A stretch of DNA of 64,000 bases from Coenobita brevimanus (Eukaryota; Arthropoda; Malacostraca; Decapoda; Coenobitidae). The stretch lies in the NCBI GenBank assembly GCA_032717465.1, contig CM064632.1, positions 30,897,593 to 30,961,592 of the forward strand, in the 5' to 3' direction. Made by a program: the position numbers and the translations under genes. The notes below the pieces were generated by a model. That model was not told the DNA's origin and made no database searches. It saw only the letters and a program-made list of their open reading frames with translations. Below, one piece after another: positions 23,441 through 37,024 of this stretch (positions within the stretch are counted from its first letter, which is position 1; every line of letters begins with the position of its first letter).

Positions 23441-24187
23441 AGTCGAAGGAAGGAGGGCTAGGAGGTGGAGCAGGAAAAGGAATAAGACCTCTAAAGTGTG
23501 TTGTTTCAGTGGTAAGTGGAGTAAGAGGAGAGCAAGATTAAGTTGAGGAGGGGGGAGAGGAAGAGTGTATGAAGAACAGGAGAGGAGGATGAAGAGGAGG
23601 AGGAGGACGACGACGACGAGAAAGAGGGGAGGAAGAGGAGGAGAAACAGGAAGAAGAAGAAGGAGAGGAGCAGGAGGAGGAAAAACATCAAAAAGGATGA
23701 GACGTCGGTTAAGGATATGAGGGAAAGAGCTGGATTAAATGATGACATAATGTTAAGTCGTTGAGAGAGGGACACGCCATGCATGAGACGTTGAGAGACG
23801 GGGGGGTAAAGGGTAAGTGGAATGAGGGAAGAAGAAGAGAGGAGGAGAAGGAGAAAAGAAAAAGGGGAGGAAGAAAGAGAAGAGGGGGCGGAGAGAAGTA
23901 AGGGGTAAGGTAGGAAGAGGGAGAAGGGGAGGGGGAGGGAAGGAGAAAAGGAAAGGGGAAGGAAGAAAGAGGACGAAGAGGGGGGGGGAAGGGAGTGGGT
24001 AAGGGGTAAGGAAGGAAGGGAGTGAGAGGGGAGGGGGAGAGAAAAGACCGAGGTTGGAGAGACAGAAAAGAGAAGAGAAGAAGAGAGAGGTGAGAAGAAT
24101 GGTGAGAGGAGGATAGAGAGGGAAGAAAGAAGTGAAGTGGAGAAGAGGCCAAAGGAGGAGGAGGAGGAGGAGGAGGAGGAGGAGGAG

Positions 24188-24246
<59 letters not shown>

Positions 24247-24440
24247 GGAGTGAGAAGTGCAAGAGGAGAGGAGATAAAAATGGAAGAGGAGATATGGAGA
24301 GAGGGAGAACGCCTGGGGTGAGGAACGGAAGAAAGAAGATGGACAAGGGGAAGAGAGGGAAAGAAGAGAGATACTGAAAGGATAAGGAGAGAGGGAGGTA
24401 GGGAGAAGTTAACGGAAGCTAAATCAGTGACTGACACATA
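23440..24440. repeat. kilobase purine-rich tract with (GGA)n and (GA)n
   Basis: The plus strand is almost all A and G. (GGA)n at about 24152-24192 passes directly into (GA)n at about 24192-24242. Overlapping minus-strand frames encode only Ser/Pro/Leu runs. Confidence 0.9.
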
Positions 24441-24749
24441 GCAGACGGACAGAGAGGTATAAGAGTGTCTGGTTATGCATTCACGAGGTAAAGATGGAAT
24501 CGTTACTGAGGTGGGACAGGGAAGGAAGTGAATGGCATGAAGATTTTTTTTTTTGCACGTCAGAGGAAATCGATTCTGTTTTTACCACATCAGTAAGAAA
24601 AGTCTCCCTTGAGCTGCATTAACCATTTTCATCTCGATGACGTACAACTGTATTATATTTATTCCCATTCTTACAGTATATTCTCACACTTCTCCAGTCC
24701 CCCCCCCCTTCCCCCGCCATATGTTTGTTCTTCCAGTTGTAGTTTGTGT

Positions 24750-24751
<2 letters not shown>

Positions 24752-24804
<53 letters not shown>
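24752..24804. repeat. (GT)n microsatellite
   Basis: A pure GT run of about 53 bases. Confidence 0.98.
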
Positions 24805-24807
<3 letters not shown>

Positions 24808-24974
24808 TCCTAGTATGTGTCCTGGCCAGGCACAGATCACTCATGGGACTCCTTATTACCGCCACAACTTTAATTATAACTTTTCACTTCTCAGTTGCAC
24901 ATCTTGCGGTTTGAGGAATCGCAGTGACTTAAAAACTTGGCCTTCGGATAAACTGTGAAGGACTGTTTTTACTT

Positions 24975-25290
24975 GACGTATGTGCAGCCAGCTCTCCTTG
25001 CCATTGAAAAGTCCCTAAAACTTGCTATTGGATTTTTCTCTTGGCCTCAGAACGAACTATTCTTTTGCAGCATCATTTAATTGAATTGGTTTCATTATTT
25101 TGTTGAAGCGCGAGTTAATTTTTCAACAGTTGAAGATCGGAAACTTACAATTGCAGTTTTCTCTCCCGAAAAGGATACATTGTTCTTTTGCAATATCATT
25201 TAATTGAAGAGGCTTTGTTATCTGTTAACTTGTATACAGTTGTTATTTCCCCAGCTGAAAAGACTCCAAAACTTGATTTTTTTTTTTTTT
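24975..25290. repeat. degenerate tandem duplication of about 120 bp
   Basis: TTCTTTTGCAGCATCATTTAATTGAA near 25063 and its variant near 25183 are followed by similar sequence. CCAAAACTTG-type phrases recur near 25015 and 25266. A poly-T run ends the stretch at about 25277-25303. Confidence 0.5.
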
Positions 25291-25464
25291 TTTTTTTTTT
25301 TTTACTGATTCAATAATAATTGTAATAGTTGTTAACCGAGTTAGAGAAGATATTGTTACCTAGATGATCCATTACGACAAGTCAAAATGTTGGGTGGGAG
25401 AGATGGGTTCTGTGTGGCCCGAAACGTCACAGAAAAAAAAAAATCAAGCTCTACCCTGTCTCTG

Positions 25465-25695
25465 TGGACCTATTTTCTCAATCAGACCTTTTTTACCAAT
25501 GGACCAACATTCGCTCTTGGACTTATTTTCACCATGAAGTTTTCTCCCGTCGGTCTATTTTTCCCCATGCAGAAACACTGAATCCACACATGGAACTGTT
25601 TTCTACCATTTATCTTTTTCTGCCATAGACTTATTCATCATCTATCTATTTTCCCACATGGATCTGTTCCTACCATGGACCTATTTTCCTACTAA
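25465..25695. repeat. degenerate minisatellite (GGACCTATTTTC-type units)
   Basis: Phrases such as TGGACCTATTTTC and TGGACTTATTTTC followed by ACCATG recur every 25-30 bases with much divergence. Confidence 0.5.
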
Positions 25696-25849
25696 ACACC
25701 TACATACTCCACCAACTCACCTCAGTCACCCAGCCCACTCACCCAGTCACCTAACCCACTTCATTCCCTGTTCACCCACCCACGCACCAACCCACCTCAC
25801 CCACCCGCCCAAGCCACCTCACTGCATACACACCTTAACAACATTGCTC

Positions 25850-26560
25850 ACCCACCACACCCACCATCCCCGCTCACCCACCATACCCACCACACCCACC
25901 ATCCCCGCTCACTCACCACTCCCACCATCCTCGCACACCCACCATACTCACCATCCCCGCTCACCCACCATACCCACCATCCCCGCACACCCACCATACC
26001 CACCATCGTGCTCACCCACCACACCCACCATTCCCTCACACCCACCATACCCACCATACCCACCAATCCTGCTCACCCACCACACCCGCCATCCCCGCTC
26101 ACCCACAACACCTACCATTCCCTCTCACCCACCATACCCACCATCCCCGCTCACCCACCATACCCATCAATCCTGCTTACCCACCACACCCGCCATCCCC
26201 GCTCACCCACCATACCCACCATCCCCGCACACCCACCATACCCACCATCCCCGCACACCCACCATACCCACCATCCCCGCACACCCACCATACCCACCAT
26301 CGTGCTCACCCACCACACCCACCATTCCCGCACACCCACCATACCCACCATACCCACCAATCCTGCTCACCCACCACACCCGCCATCCCCGCTCACCCAC
26401 CACACCCACCATCCCCGCACACCCACCACACCCACCATCCCCGCACACCCACCACACCCACCCACACTGCTCACCCACCACACCCATCCATCCTGCTCAC
26501 ACATCACACCCACTCACCCTGCTCACTCACCACACCCACCCACCCAAACCATTCCACCCA
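25850..26560. repeat. 26-bp minisatellite with a 294-bp higher-order period
   Basis: Basic units are CCATCCCCGCACACCCACCA plus ATACCCA, 26 bp long (for example ATCCCC at 26221 and 26247). Variant units repeat in order 294 bp apart: CATCGTG at 26004 and 26298, and CAATCCT at 26064 and 26358. It reads as Pro/His/Thr on one strand and Val/Gly/Trp on the other. I regard both as translation artefacts. Confidence 0.92.
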
Positions 26561-26591
26561 TCCGGCCTTCACCAGCAGGATGGCTTGCAAG

Positions 26592-27936
<1,345 letters not shown>

Positions 27937-27985
<49 letters not shown>
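27937..27985. repeat. (GT)n microsatellite
   Basis: A pure GT run of about 49 bases. Confidence 0.98.
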
Positions 27986-27987
<2 letters not shown>

Positions 27988-28009
27988 GGAGGGGAAGGAT
28001 GTAACATAG

Positions 28010-28870
28010 AGATCGTAGAAAGGGAGGGGAAGAAAGGGGACTTCTGAGAGGAGCGGGGAGATCAGTATGAGATGTGACAAGAGAGCAGGAGTGGGATGTT
28101 GAATTGGAGTTTTAAGAAAGGAAAAGCATGGTTGAGAGGGATAAGGAATGGAGAGGGGAGCCCATGAGAGAGGGGAGACCTGTGAAAGAGAGGAGAGGGG
28201 GGGGCTTGTGAGAAAGGGAGGGGGTGTGGGAGTGTGTGCTGGAGGGGAAGGGATGGAAGCGGCTGGTCTGGTAGGTAGTTGTGATAGGAATGGAAGTTTG
28301 AAATACTGAGTTGAACCGTATTCTGTCTGGCATGGGAGGCTTCGTAGCCCCTCATCCTTAGCGATTCATTTTGCTTATTACACCCTAGCATTTTCCTGTG
28401 TATTGTTTTTTCGATTTAATGTCGGTATAGTTTGCATCATGTAGCATTTAGGAGGATATTGAATTATTAGACTAAATCGCTCTTGAATAGATGTGACGAA
28501 ACAGCCAAAAGCGCGGAGAACACGATCCCAGAGAAGAATATGGATTAAATGAGGAGGGGGAAGGGACCAGGCAGTTGAGAATGAGACAAAGGAAACTGTA
28601 GAAAGAAAAATGTGTTTGTGAGAGTATGTTGCGTGAAAGTTGGAGATGTGGGTGAGGGGAGAGGAGAAGTTTGTGAGATAAGGGGGAAGGAAGGAGGGAT
28701 GGCTGGTTTTGTGTGTGTGTGGGAGGGGGGGAACAAGAAGCGAGTGGTGTGTGGGTGTGGGGGGGTTATTAAGAAGTAGGAGAAGGGGAGAGAAGGAGGC
28801 CTGTGTGTGTGTGTGTATGTGTGTGAGAGAGAGAGAGAGAGAGACGGGAGGAGGAAGGGGGGACAAGAAG
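28010..28870. repeat. purine-rich tract
   Basis: The plus strand is G/A-rich with GT and GA patches at about 28800-28845. The overlapping frames are low-complexity. Confidence 0.75.
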
Positions 28871-29352
28871 CGAGTGGCCACGGACTGGTACAGGCAGTGG
28901 CCGTGAAATAAGCTCCCCATTGCGACGGGAACTGTGGCCTCAATTTCGCCGACGGCTGTAGCAAATGTGGCGACCCTTGGAGAACAGGCACGAAATTACC
29001 CTACCTTCTGACGCGCCCCCATTGGATTTATAGACTTCTTTTCCCTTCTTTGGCTCTATTTTTTTGCTTTATTTCCATGTTTCCCGTGAGTTTTTTGCGG
29101 CCTTTTTTTTTCCATTTCCCCGTTTGCTTCTTTCTCTTCTCACAGTTCGTCGGACTTCATGTTTTTACCGCTTTTTCGACCTTGTTTAATCTCTTCATCT
29201 TTTTTTTCTCAATTTTTGGAAAGAGATATTCTGTCTTTTTTCCATTCTTTCTTTTTCGTCTTTTCAGATTTTTTTTTTTTTATAACCCATTCATTGAATT
29301 TCCCGTCTCTTTCCCCTGCTTCTTCAGTTTCCTCCTTCTTCTCCTCCTCTTC

Positions 29353-29413
<61 letters not shown>

Positions 29414-29655
29414 ATCCATCTCCCAGCGCCCTTAATTAATTCTGGGTATGTAACTGCCACTTCCTTCGCTGCTTACCGTTTGGGTATAAATTTGTTACAT
29501 CCGGAGCACCACAAGGGAAATAACCCGAGCCAGCCTTTCATGATTCCTCTCTGGGCTGCGGGTGGGAATACAAAACAATGCGGGGAAGGTGGTGATGCAC
29601 GACTCGGCCCCGGGACAAAATTAAAGTTATACTGCCTGGAATGCTGGCTGGGTCG
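28871..29655. other. no confident gene; T-rich segment and TCTG/CT runs
   Basis: About 29030-29330 is T/C-rich, followed by (TCTG)n and (CT)n at about 29355-29410. The 28920-28980 stretch reads as a short Cys-rich peptide in one frame but lacks supporting splice signals. Confidence 0.45.
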
Positions 29656-29664
29656 TGTGCAGGG

Positions 29665-29815
29665 TAGTTAAGGACGTTGTTGTAGGAGAGTTGTATTGTG
29701 TAGGATGCAGGCTACGTTGTGTTGGATAGTGAAGGACGTTGTTGCAGAAGGAGAGTTTTGTTGTGTAGGTTGCAAGCTACGTGTATTCAAGATAAAGGAC
29801 ACTGTTTTAAAAGGA
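29665..29815. repeat. degenerate tandem repeat of about 62 bp
   Basis: AAGGACGTTGTTG occurs at 29670 and 29732, with a weaker AAGGACACTG at 29795. GTGTAGG...GCAGGCTACG phrases lie between. Confidence 0.6.
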
Positions 29816-30329
29816 ATGGTGTATTGAAGTGTTATGCCGAGTTGTATGCTCTGTAAGGAAGGCTATTGGTGCAAATGGTGAGTTGTACTGAAGTGCATAG
29901 TTTACTTAATAGGCAAGTGAAGTTATAGGAAAGTTGCACGACGGTAAAAATGTAACAAGTATATATATATAAGAACTGCATGCAAGAGAGTGAAGAACTG
30001 AATGGAAATGTATATTGTCACCTTAGATTTCTCGTATGGCGGTTGGTGAAGTTATTAAATACTGTACAGCGAAGTGCAATGGAGTACAAAGGAAAGTAAA
30101 CCTCAGCAGAACTCTCTGTCTTTCCGAGGCCATTTTTAGTTGGGTAGGCTGTAACTAACGTGAATAATCTTACAGTCAACAACAAGGATACAAAGCGGGG
30201 AAGGTGATGACAGACGACGCTGTTTGGGGAAAAAATATACTGGCAAAGATACAGGGTATGTTCTGTGCATCGTAAGTTACATTGTTGCATAAGAACGGGT
30301 GTATGCAGGGTTGTGTGCAACATAGTAAA

Positions 30330-30790
30330 GAATAGATTGCAAGAGACAGAGAAAGAATAATGGAGAATTGTGTGAGATGATGTAAACTGAGGCTAACAGA
30401 GAGAACAGAGGAAGAGCAGTGAGGGGGAAAGATATGGAGTAAGAGGAGGGAGACAGAGGATGGTGCGGGACAAGAGAAGCGGAGGAGAAAAAATATATAT
30501 ATATGGAAGACGGTGGCGGCAAAGTGGAGGGAGAAGCGGAGGGGGATGGTGAGAGGATAATGGAGGGAGAAAGGGGAAGGGAGGTAGAAAAGGATGTAGA
30601 GAGAGGAAGAGCGAGAGGAAAGGACGGTGATGGAAAGGGGAAGGATATGGAGGAGAGGAAAGGTAGGCGAGAGGGAGGGAACGAGATTAGAGTAAGGACG
30701 GAGGAGAGAGAAGAGGAGGAAAACAGGTCGGTGATAAGAGTGGTGGAGGGACAGTGAGGGAAAGTTAAGATCAAAGGAGACTTCAAGAGA
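30330..30790. repeat. purine-rich tract
   Basis: The plus strand is A/G-rich (GGAGGGAGAAGCGGAGG-type). No gene. Confidence 0.8.
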
Positions 30791-30796
30791 GAGGTT

Positions 30797-30798
<2 letters not shown>

Positions 30799-30842
<44 letters not shown>
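30799..30842. repeat. (GT)n microsatellite
   Basis: A pure GT run of about 44 bases. Confidence 0.98.
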
Positions 30843-30843
<1 letters not shown>

Positions 30844-31169
30844 AGTCTGTCTCAGCTTAGCTGCATATCTTCTGAACACGCATGAACGATTTATTCATTG
30901 CACGTCAAACCTTGTATAATTCAAAGCTTCTTTTAAGAGATTAAAATGTCAAAGGACGTGAAAGTCTAGTTGAGGGTGAAGTATGGAGGCGGAGTTAAGA
31001 GAGAGATTATGGTGTCCGGTTTCAATTTTCTTTCGTATATTATTTTGCAGCACGAAATCCAGTATTCCCGCCACCTAAAATTAGGCATTAAAGCAAGAAC
31101 CTTTTATATGTGTTATGTCAACCCGAGCGTTAAAGATATGTAAATAGGCTGATGTAAATAATAATATTA

Positions 31170-31480
31170 ATGACTGGCCATCCGTGGTTGCTCATCCTGA
31201 CGTCACTACATGCCTGTCCACTCATGCCTCAGTCTCTCCCAGTCTGCCATCATTGCGCAACACATCATACACGGGGATCCAGACGAGGGGATTGCACGTG
31301 CGTAGTAGTTGCTCTGATTTTGCGGCGTTCATTGGGTGATTTTTGGCGTTCTCTCGGCGATCGGCGTGGAAAATCGTTGCAAATAGTGCCCATAGGATTA
31401 ACGAATCATATCGCTGGGAGAGTGTACGGCGAGTGAGATGGTAGTCAGTCGAATTACCGTGAACCCGAGGTGAGGTAAGT
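31170..31480 (+). promoter_or_regulatory. candidate promoter/first-exon segment with a CRE site and a splice donor
   Basis: A locally GC- and CpG-richer unique island in AT-rich repeat sequence. It contains a perfect palindromic TGACGTCA (cAMP-response-element type) at about 31199. Near 31469 lies GAGGTGAGGTAAGTAG, which offers canonical 5' splice sites. An ATG at about 31438 starts a short frame reaching the donor. No TATA box or downstream exon was identified, so the call rests on composition and two motifs. Confidence 0.25.
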
Positions 31481-31795
31481 AGTCACTTGGCCCTAAAGCT
31501 TAATATATCACTTTTGTATCTAAAGTCTGTCCATCATCATCATCATCATCATGATTTGTGTGTGTGTATTGTAGACTATAACTTTCACGTACTTATTTGT
31601 ATATTTATGGCCTGAAATATGGCCGATACATTGCATGACACGATAGAAATTGTGAAATAGTTCGTTTCTAGGATGCTGTCAACCATGTCGACAGCATGGC
31701 ATAAGTTTTGTGATAATATTGGCTGTTTTATGATACTATGAACGCTTTAAAAACTGGTGCATTAAGGAGGTTGGGTTATTCATTTTGGAAGGTTT
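31481..31795. other. no gene seen
   Basis: AT-rich with a short (CAT)n run near 31535-31553. It would be intronic if the preceding candidate first exon is real. Confidence 0.4.
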
Positions 31796-31799
31796 CAAA

Positions 31800-32740
31800 G
31801 TGGACGAAAATCATGAAGTAAATGGAAGTTGATAGATGAGAAGTGGATGGTAAAGGGAGGAGGGTGGCGGAAGGAGACTGAGGAGTAGTAGTGGGGAGGC
31901 GGGGAAGAAGGTGGATGGGAAAGGTGGAGAGAGAGAGAGAGAGATTTAAATGAGGGAAGGTGCATGGTGGAAAATGTACAAATGAGTTTAAAGGAAAGCA
32001 AACAGCAAGAAATCTATTGCTCCATTTGTGGGTGTTTGTTATAGGGAAGGTTATAACAACAAAACAAACTAATCAGCTAAAGAATGTAGGGGAGAGATAC
32101 TGAGATTGGGGGAGAGAAAAGTGGAGGGACAACGAGAGAAAAAAAACAAATATGGTTAGGGAAGAAATGTGGAGAGGAAGGTGGAGGGAGACAACGAGAG
32201 GAGGGTGAGGGAGAGAGGGAGGGAAACAGGGAGAGGAGGGTAAAGGAGAGAAGGAGGGAGACTTGGAGAGGAGGGTAAGGGAGAGAGGGAGCGAGACATG
32301 GAGAGCAGGGTGAGGGAGAGAGGGAGGGAGACATGGAGAGGGTGAAGGAGAGAGGGAGGGAGACATGGAAAAGGTGTGGGAAAGAGGGAGGGAGACATGG
32401 AAAGAGTGTAGGAAAGAGGGAGACATGGAGTAGAGGGTGGGTGAGAGAGGGAGGGAGTCATGGAGAGAAGGGTGAGGGAGAGGGAGGTAGACATGGGGAG
32501 GAGGGGGAGGGAGACATGGAGAGGAGGGTGAGGCAGAGAGGGGGGAGACATGGAGAGGAAGTTGGAGGGAAAACAGGGAAGGAAAGGCGAAATTGAGGCT
32601 GGGAGAGAGGATGACCGAGGAACAGTGAGTGGGTGGTTGAAAGAGAGGCAAGATGGAGGGAGAGTGAGGAAGGAAAGTCGGGGAGAGGAGGAAAGGGAAG
32701 AAGAAGAGTGAGGGAGAGATGCTTACATGTCGTTAGTATT
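31800..32740. repeat. purine-rich tract with imperfect 31-38 bp minisatellite
   Basis: Between about 32160 and 32560 the phrase GGGAGGGAGACATGGAGAGG recurs with variants every 31-38 bases (for example GAGACATGG at 32293 and 32329). The whole stretch is G/A-rich on the plus strand. Confidence 0.85.
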
Positions 32741-32759
32741 GATGAATCTTACCCTTCCC

Positions 32760-33160
32760 TCACCACACCACACCACTGCACAGTAATCCACACTGCACCA
32801 CACCATGCCACACTACAGCACAATACATCCCAGTAAAGCATATCACACCATACAGCTCCACAACGCACCACACCACACCGCACCGCACCGCACCACTTCA
32901 TATCACATCACTTCACGTCACACCACTTTGTTTCAGACCACATTCTCATATCACATCACTTCACATCACACCACTGTGTTCCAGACCACAATCTCCACGC
33001 TACATCACAACACAGCCAAACCACACCACACCAGATTACATTACACTGCACCATGCCACACCACACACTGAGCCACACTGTACCACACCACACATCCTAC
33101 CACTCACTGCATGAAACCACACCGCACCGCACCACACCACACCCTCGCTAACTATCTCTC
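32760..33160. repeat. CACAC/CACCG repeats with a 48-bp duplication
   Basis: ACCACACCGCACCG-type simple sequence surrounds a 48-bp tandem duplication that begins CATATCACATCACTTCAC at 32899 and again at 32947. Confidence 0.85.
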
Positions 33161-33244
33161 ACGGGGTGGTCTGAGTGACAAAGTTTGGATCTTGATGGAT
33201 GATAAGGGTGATCCTGCTCCTGGGTAGATCCATAAAAACGATCT

Positions 33245-33352
33245 TACCACTGACAGGCTCCTATGACTCACTTCCACCCGAATATAACCAAATGGCGTTA
33301 GCTAGAGTTAAATACTAGAGCTGTTCCAACCATGAGGTGGTTAATCATACCT
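33245..33352 (+). repeat. dispersed repeat with GGCTCCTATGACTCACT start
   Basis: Shares GGCTCCTATGACTCAC, then GTTAGCTAGAGTTAAATACTAGAG, then CAACCATGAG with 44868-44960 and partly with 42385-42515. The AAAATCGTCTG core common to family M3 is degraded in this copy. Confidence 0.55.
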
Positions 33353-33483
33353 CGATTAAAACTGCCAGGTTACTTTTATTCACCTTTGAGACTAATACGA
33401 GTCAGTTTTCTGCTTCCTACTCTTTCTTTCTTTTTTTTTCTTTTTACTGTTAATATATGTACAGAGGCGGATGCATTCATTGT

Positions 33484-33599
33484 CCTCCTCCTCCTCCTCA
33501 TCATCATCATCATCATCATCGTCATCGTCATCATCAATCATCATCATCAATCATCAATTATCAGTCATCAATCATCATCCATCATCATCATCATCATCA

Positions 33600-33643
<44 letters not shown>
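33484..33643. repeat. (CTC)n, (CAT)n and (ATT)n trinucleotide block
   Basis: Consecutive trinucleotide runs with small variants, changing from CTC to CAT to ATT. Confidence 0.95.
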
Positions 33644-33644
<1 letters not shown>

Positions 33645-34060
33645 CCCTCCCCCCCCCAAGAGTTATGGAAACAACCTGCACAGTGTTCCCCGGAATGCAC
33701 TGGCGCTTTCTGAATGGTCGAATGCAATTTTGTTATGCACACATTTTCGTGTATTTCCCCTTCAGTTTTTGCCGGCGGCCACACAGACAGGGTGGCTTGG
33801 GTTGAAGGGATATGAAGGGAGGCAGCCTGGTCTTTTAGTTATTATGGGACGGGATGAATTACAAGGGGCGACAACCTGGCCTGACAGGCAGTAAGCGGCA
33901 AGCCCACCAATAATCGAGTGTTTTAGTTACTATGGCATTCGTTGACGTGGATATGAAAGGGACGCAGCCTGGTATGGCGGGATGTAATCGGCATATTGAC
34001 AAAAATCCAATATCGTTGTTACTGGCCATTGGGATCTAGGCATGGAGTCAACCCTTGTCG
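33644..34060. other. no gene seen; weak internal duplication
   Basis: GATATGAAGGGAGGCAGCCTGG and GATATGAAAGGGACGCAGCCTGG occur about 140 bp apart, pointing to an old tandem duplication. Confidence 0.45.
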
Positions 34061-34074
34061 CTCACCTGACTGCA

Positions 34075-34990
34075 TGAATGGAGATGTGAGGAGAAGAAAA
34101 GAGGAGAGGGAAAGGAAAATAGATCAAATGGGGAGGCGAGGGGAGGGATAGTAGGGGCAGGTGGGGAGGAGAGGGAAAGGAGGATAAGGTCAGGTGGGGA
34201 GGAGAGAGGAGGAACTATAGTGTCAGTTGAGAAGGAGAGGGGAAGGATAATAGAGTCAGGTGGAGAGGAGGGGGGAGGGATATAGGGTAAAGTGGGGAGG
34301 GGAGGGAAGGGATAATAGTCAGGTGGGGATGAGGGGAGGAAAAATAGGGTCAGGTGGGGAGGGGATGGGAGAGATATTAAGGTCAGGTGGGGAGGAGAGA
34401 GGAGGCATAGTAGGGTCAGGTGAGGAAGAGAGGGGAGGAAAAATAGAGTCAAGTGTGGAGGAGAGAGGAAGGAAAATAGTCAGGTGGGGAGGAGAGGAGA
34501 GGGAAAATAGGGTCAGGTGGGGAGGAGAGAGGAGGGATAATAGGGACAGGTAGGGAGGCGAGAATGGGGAGTGTGGAAGAGTGAGAAGGAGAGGAGAAGG
34601 AATATGTTGGGGATGGGGAGGAGGGGCTGGGATTTGAGGGAGACGGAGAGGAAATAAGAGAGAAGTGGGGTGAAGACGGAGAGGAAAGAAGGAAGTGAGG
34701 TTAATAGACATGCAGCAGTGAGGGTAAGGTGAGTGGAATTATATTAGCAGATGGGGAGGAGAGGCTGGGGGTTGTGGGGAGGCAATGGGGAAGAGGGGAG
34801 ATTGAACTTATAGGCAGATGAGGAGGAGAGTTGAGGAAAAGGAACTTGTATGTAGGAAAGAGGGGAGGAGAGGAAAGGAGAGTGATGGAAAGTGAAGAGA
34901 TGTATGAGAGAGAAATGGGGTGAAACTGGGTGAGATAAGAGAGAATATGCAGTGTGTTCAGTAGTAATTGTAGTAGAAGATGACGAAGAT
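34075..34990. repeat. purine tract with about 36-bp GGTCAGGTGGGGAGG minisatellite
   Basis: AGGGTCAGGTGGGGAGGAGA recurs every 30-40 bases up to about 34560. Less regular G/A-rich sequence follows. Repeated GGGG runs on the plus strand make quadruplex formation plausible. Confidence 0.85.
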
Positions 34991-34993
34991 GAT

Positions 34994-35028
34994 GAAGAAG
35001 AAGAAGAAGAAGAAGAAGAAGAAGAAGA

Positions 35029-35088
<60 letters not shown>
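34994..35088. repeat. (GAA)n followed by (GA)n microsatellite
   Basis: GAA units to about 35034, then GA units to 35088. Confidence 0.97.
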
Positions 35089-35091
<3 letters not shown>

Positions 35092-35483
35092 TCACCTTAG
35101 GCATCTACGTAGCTAGGAAAAACACCTCACTCTGGAGATGTCAGATATAACCTTCCCTTTTCCCATCCACTTTTATCGTTAACTAAAAAAGGAAAAGAAA
35201 AAAAAGAAAATATCATCTTCAAGTAGGAAACATACCAAAGACAATACGCTATCATACAGGTGATTTTTTTTTTTTTTTTAAAGAAATAAAAAGACAGTAG
35301 AATCATACAAAGAGGTCTGCAGAAAAGTGAATTTAATCGTTTGGTGATAGCAGAAATACAGGCAAAAATAAAAGACGAAGTAATGAAAAAGGGATATTTT
35401 CTGATTGTTTCTGCAGAGACGAATTGTTCATGCAAATAATTATCTATCCATCTATCTAATTATGTATCTGCTATCTATATCTA

Positions 35484-35487
<4 letters not shown>
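35089..35487. other. no gene seen
   Basis: A-rich non-coding sequence with a poly-T run near 35266-35279. Confidence 0.5.

Positions 35488-35563
<76 letters not shown>
35488..35563. repeat. (CA)n microsatellite
   Basis: A pure CA run of about 76 bases. Confidence 0.98.
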
Positions 35564-35565
<2 letters not shown>

Positions 35566-36239
35566 CATCCTACGCTGGTGTCACCCACATCCCTTCTCTC
35601 GTGTTTTTAAATCCTGTCACATTTTTTTTTATACACCACACACATATTGACAGATCCTCTCATTCTTCACCAGAGTCATGGAACCTTTTGTCGTCAGGTC
35701 GTTCCTCCACATTGCCCTCCATATTTACGCCTCTTCCTGCCCCACCTCAGAGGGTTAAGGCATCGGAGGGAGGGAGGACGTACAGAGAAACAGTCATCTT
35801 TCTAGTTCCGTCTGAAGAAAATTTACAACAGTCGAAATACAGAGAAAACCCCTATCTCCACCAGTACGTACTTCAGATGGTTCGCTTTTTCCGCTGTGTA
35901 TTCGTCAGGCTTTGGGGAGATATTTGTGTCACTGTGCTTTTCAGTTTCATTCGTCTTACAAGATGAATTTATAGAACCCAGCATGAATCTCAGGCAGTAA
36001 GGGAATCAGTGAATACTATATCTAACCCCTTCAGGTCAAAGATTTTCCCTCTAACCTTAAGAATATCGTCTGGAGGTAGCAAGAATAAACTTAAGAATGT
36101 ATCATAGTGCTGAAAGGGTTAAAGACGCCCTGAATCACCTATTTCCTAAGCATTTTTTTTTTTTTACAGTATATGGCATGTTCTGATTTTCTTGGATGTA
36201 AATTACGAAGTTTGAGTCGATGTAAAACAGGTGTAAATA
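35564..36239. other. no gene seen; one M3 terminus
   Basis: Non-coding. AATATCGTCTGGAGGTAG near 36062-36080 is a reversed terminus of family M3. Confidence 0.45.
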
Positions 36240-37024
36240 ATATAGTGTTGTGGTGTAAAGGTGTGGTAATGTGTTTCTGTGGTAGTGTGGTGGTGGGATG
36301 TGGTGATGTAGTGCTTTGGTGTTGTGGTAGTGTAATGCTGTGGTATCATGATGGTGTGACGTGGTAGTGTGGTAGTGTTTTAGTGTGATGATGTGATGTG
36401 GCCGTGGGGTGGTGTGATAGTGTCGTGGTGTGGTAGTATGATGTTGTGGTAATGTGATGGTCGGGTAGTGTGGTGCTCTTGTTTTGTGGAATTGTAGTGG
36501 TGTGATAGATTAGTAGCGTGGTACTGTGTTGTTGTGGTAGTGTGGCAATGTGATGGTGTGGTTTAATGGTTGTGTGGTGGTGTGATTCTGTGATAGTGTG
36601 GTATGGCGGTGTGGTAGTGTGATGATGAGGTAGTGTGGCGCCGTGGCAGTGTGATGTGGTAGTGTGGTGCTGTGGTAGTGTGATGTTGTGGTAGAGAGGT
36701 AGTGTGGTAAAGTGGTGGTGGTGTTGTACTGTGGCGGTGTGGTGGTATGGTAGCGTGATGGTGTGGCATTGTGATGGTGTGGTAGTGTGGTGGTGTCACA
36801 GTGCGGCGATGTGATATTGTGAAAGTGTAGTGGTGTAGTGTGGTAGCGCAGGTGTGTGTTAGTGTGGTGATGTGGTAGTGAAGTGGAATACCTGGAATGG
36901 TAATGTGATAACATGAAGATGTGGTTGTGTGGTTGTGTGATAGTACTGTAGTGTGGCAGTTTTGTGAGATGTGGTGAAGTAGTGTGGCAGTGTGGTGATG
37001 TGAGAGAGTGGTGGTGTGGTGGTA
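36240..37024. repeat. degenerate GTGGTAGTGTGATG minisatellite, about 0.8 kb
   Basis: The plus strand consists of GTGGTAGTGTG, GTGATGTGGTAG and similar units over almost 800 bases with very few C residues. It reads His/Thr-rich on the minus strand, an artefact of composition. It ends at the SINE beginning about 37025. Confidence 0.9.

Noticed and set aside
23709..24437. 242-codon minus-strand frame rich in Ser, Leu and Pro
   Set aside because: Produced by the polypurine tract and (GGA)n/(GA)n runs; composition artefact.
28918..28990. Short Cys-rich peptide (C-x3-C-x8-C-x2-C) on the plus strand
   Set aside because: Too short, no convincing flanking splice sites, probably chance in GC-richer sequence.
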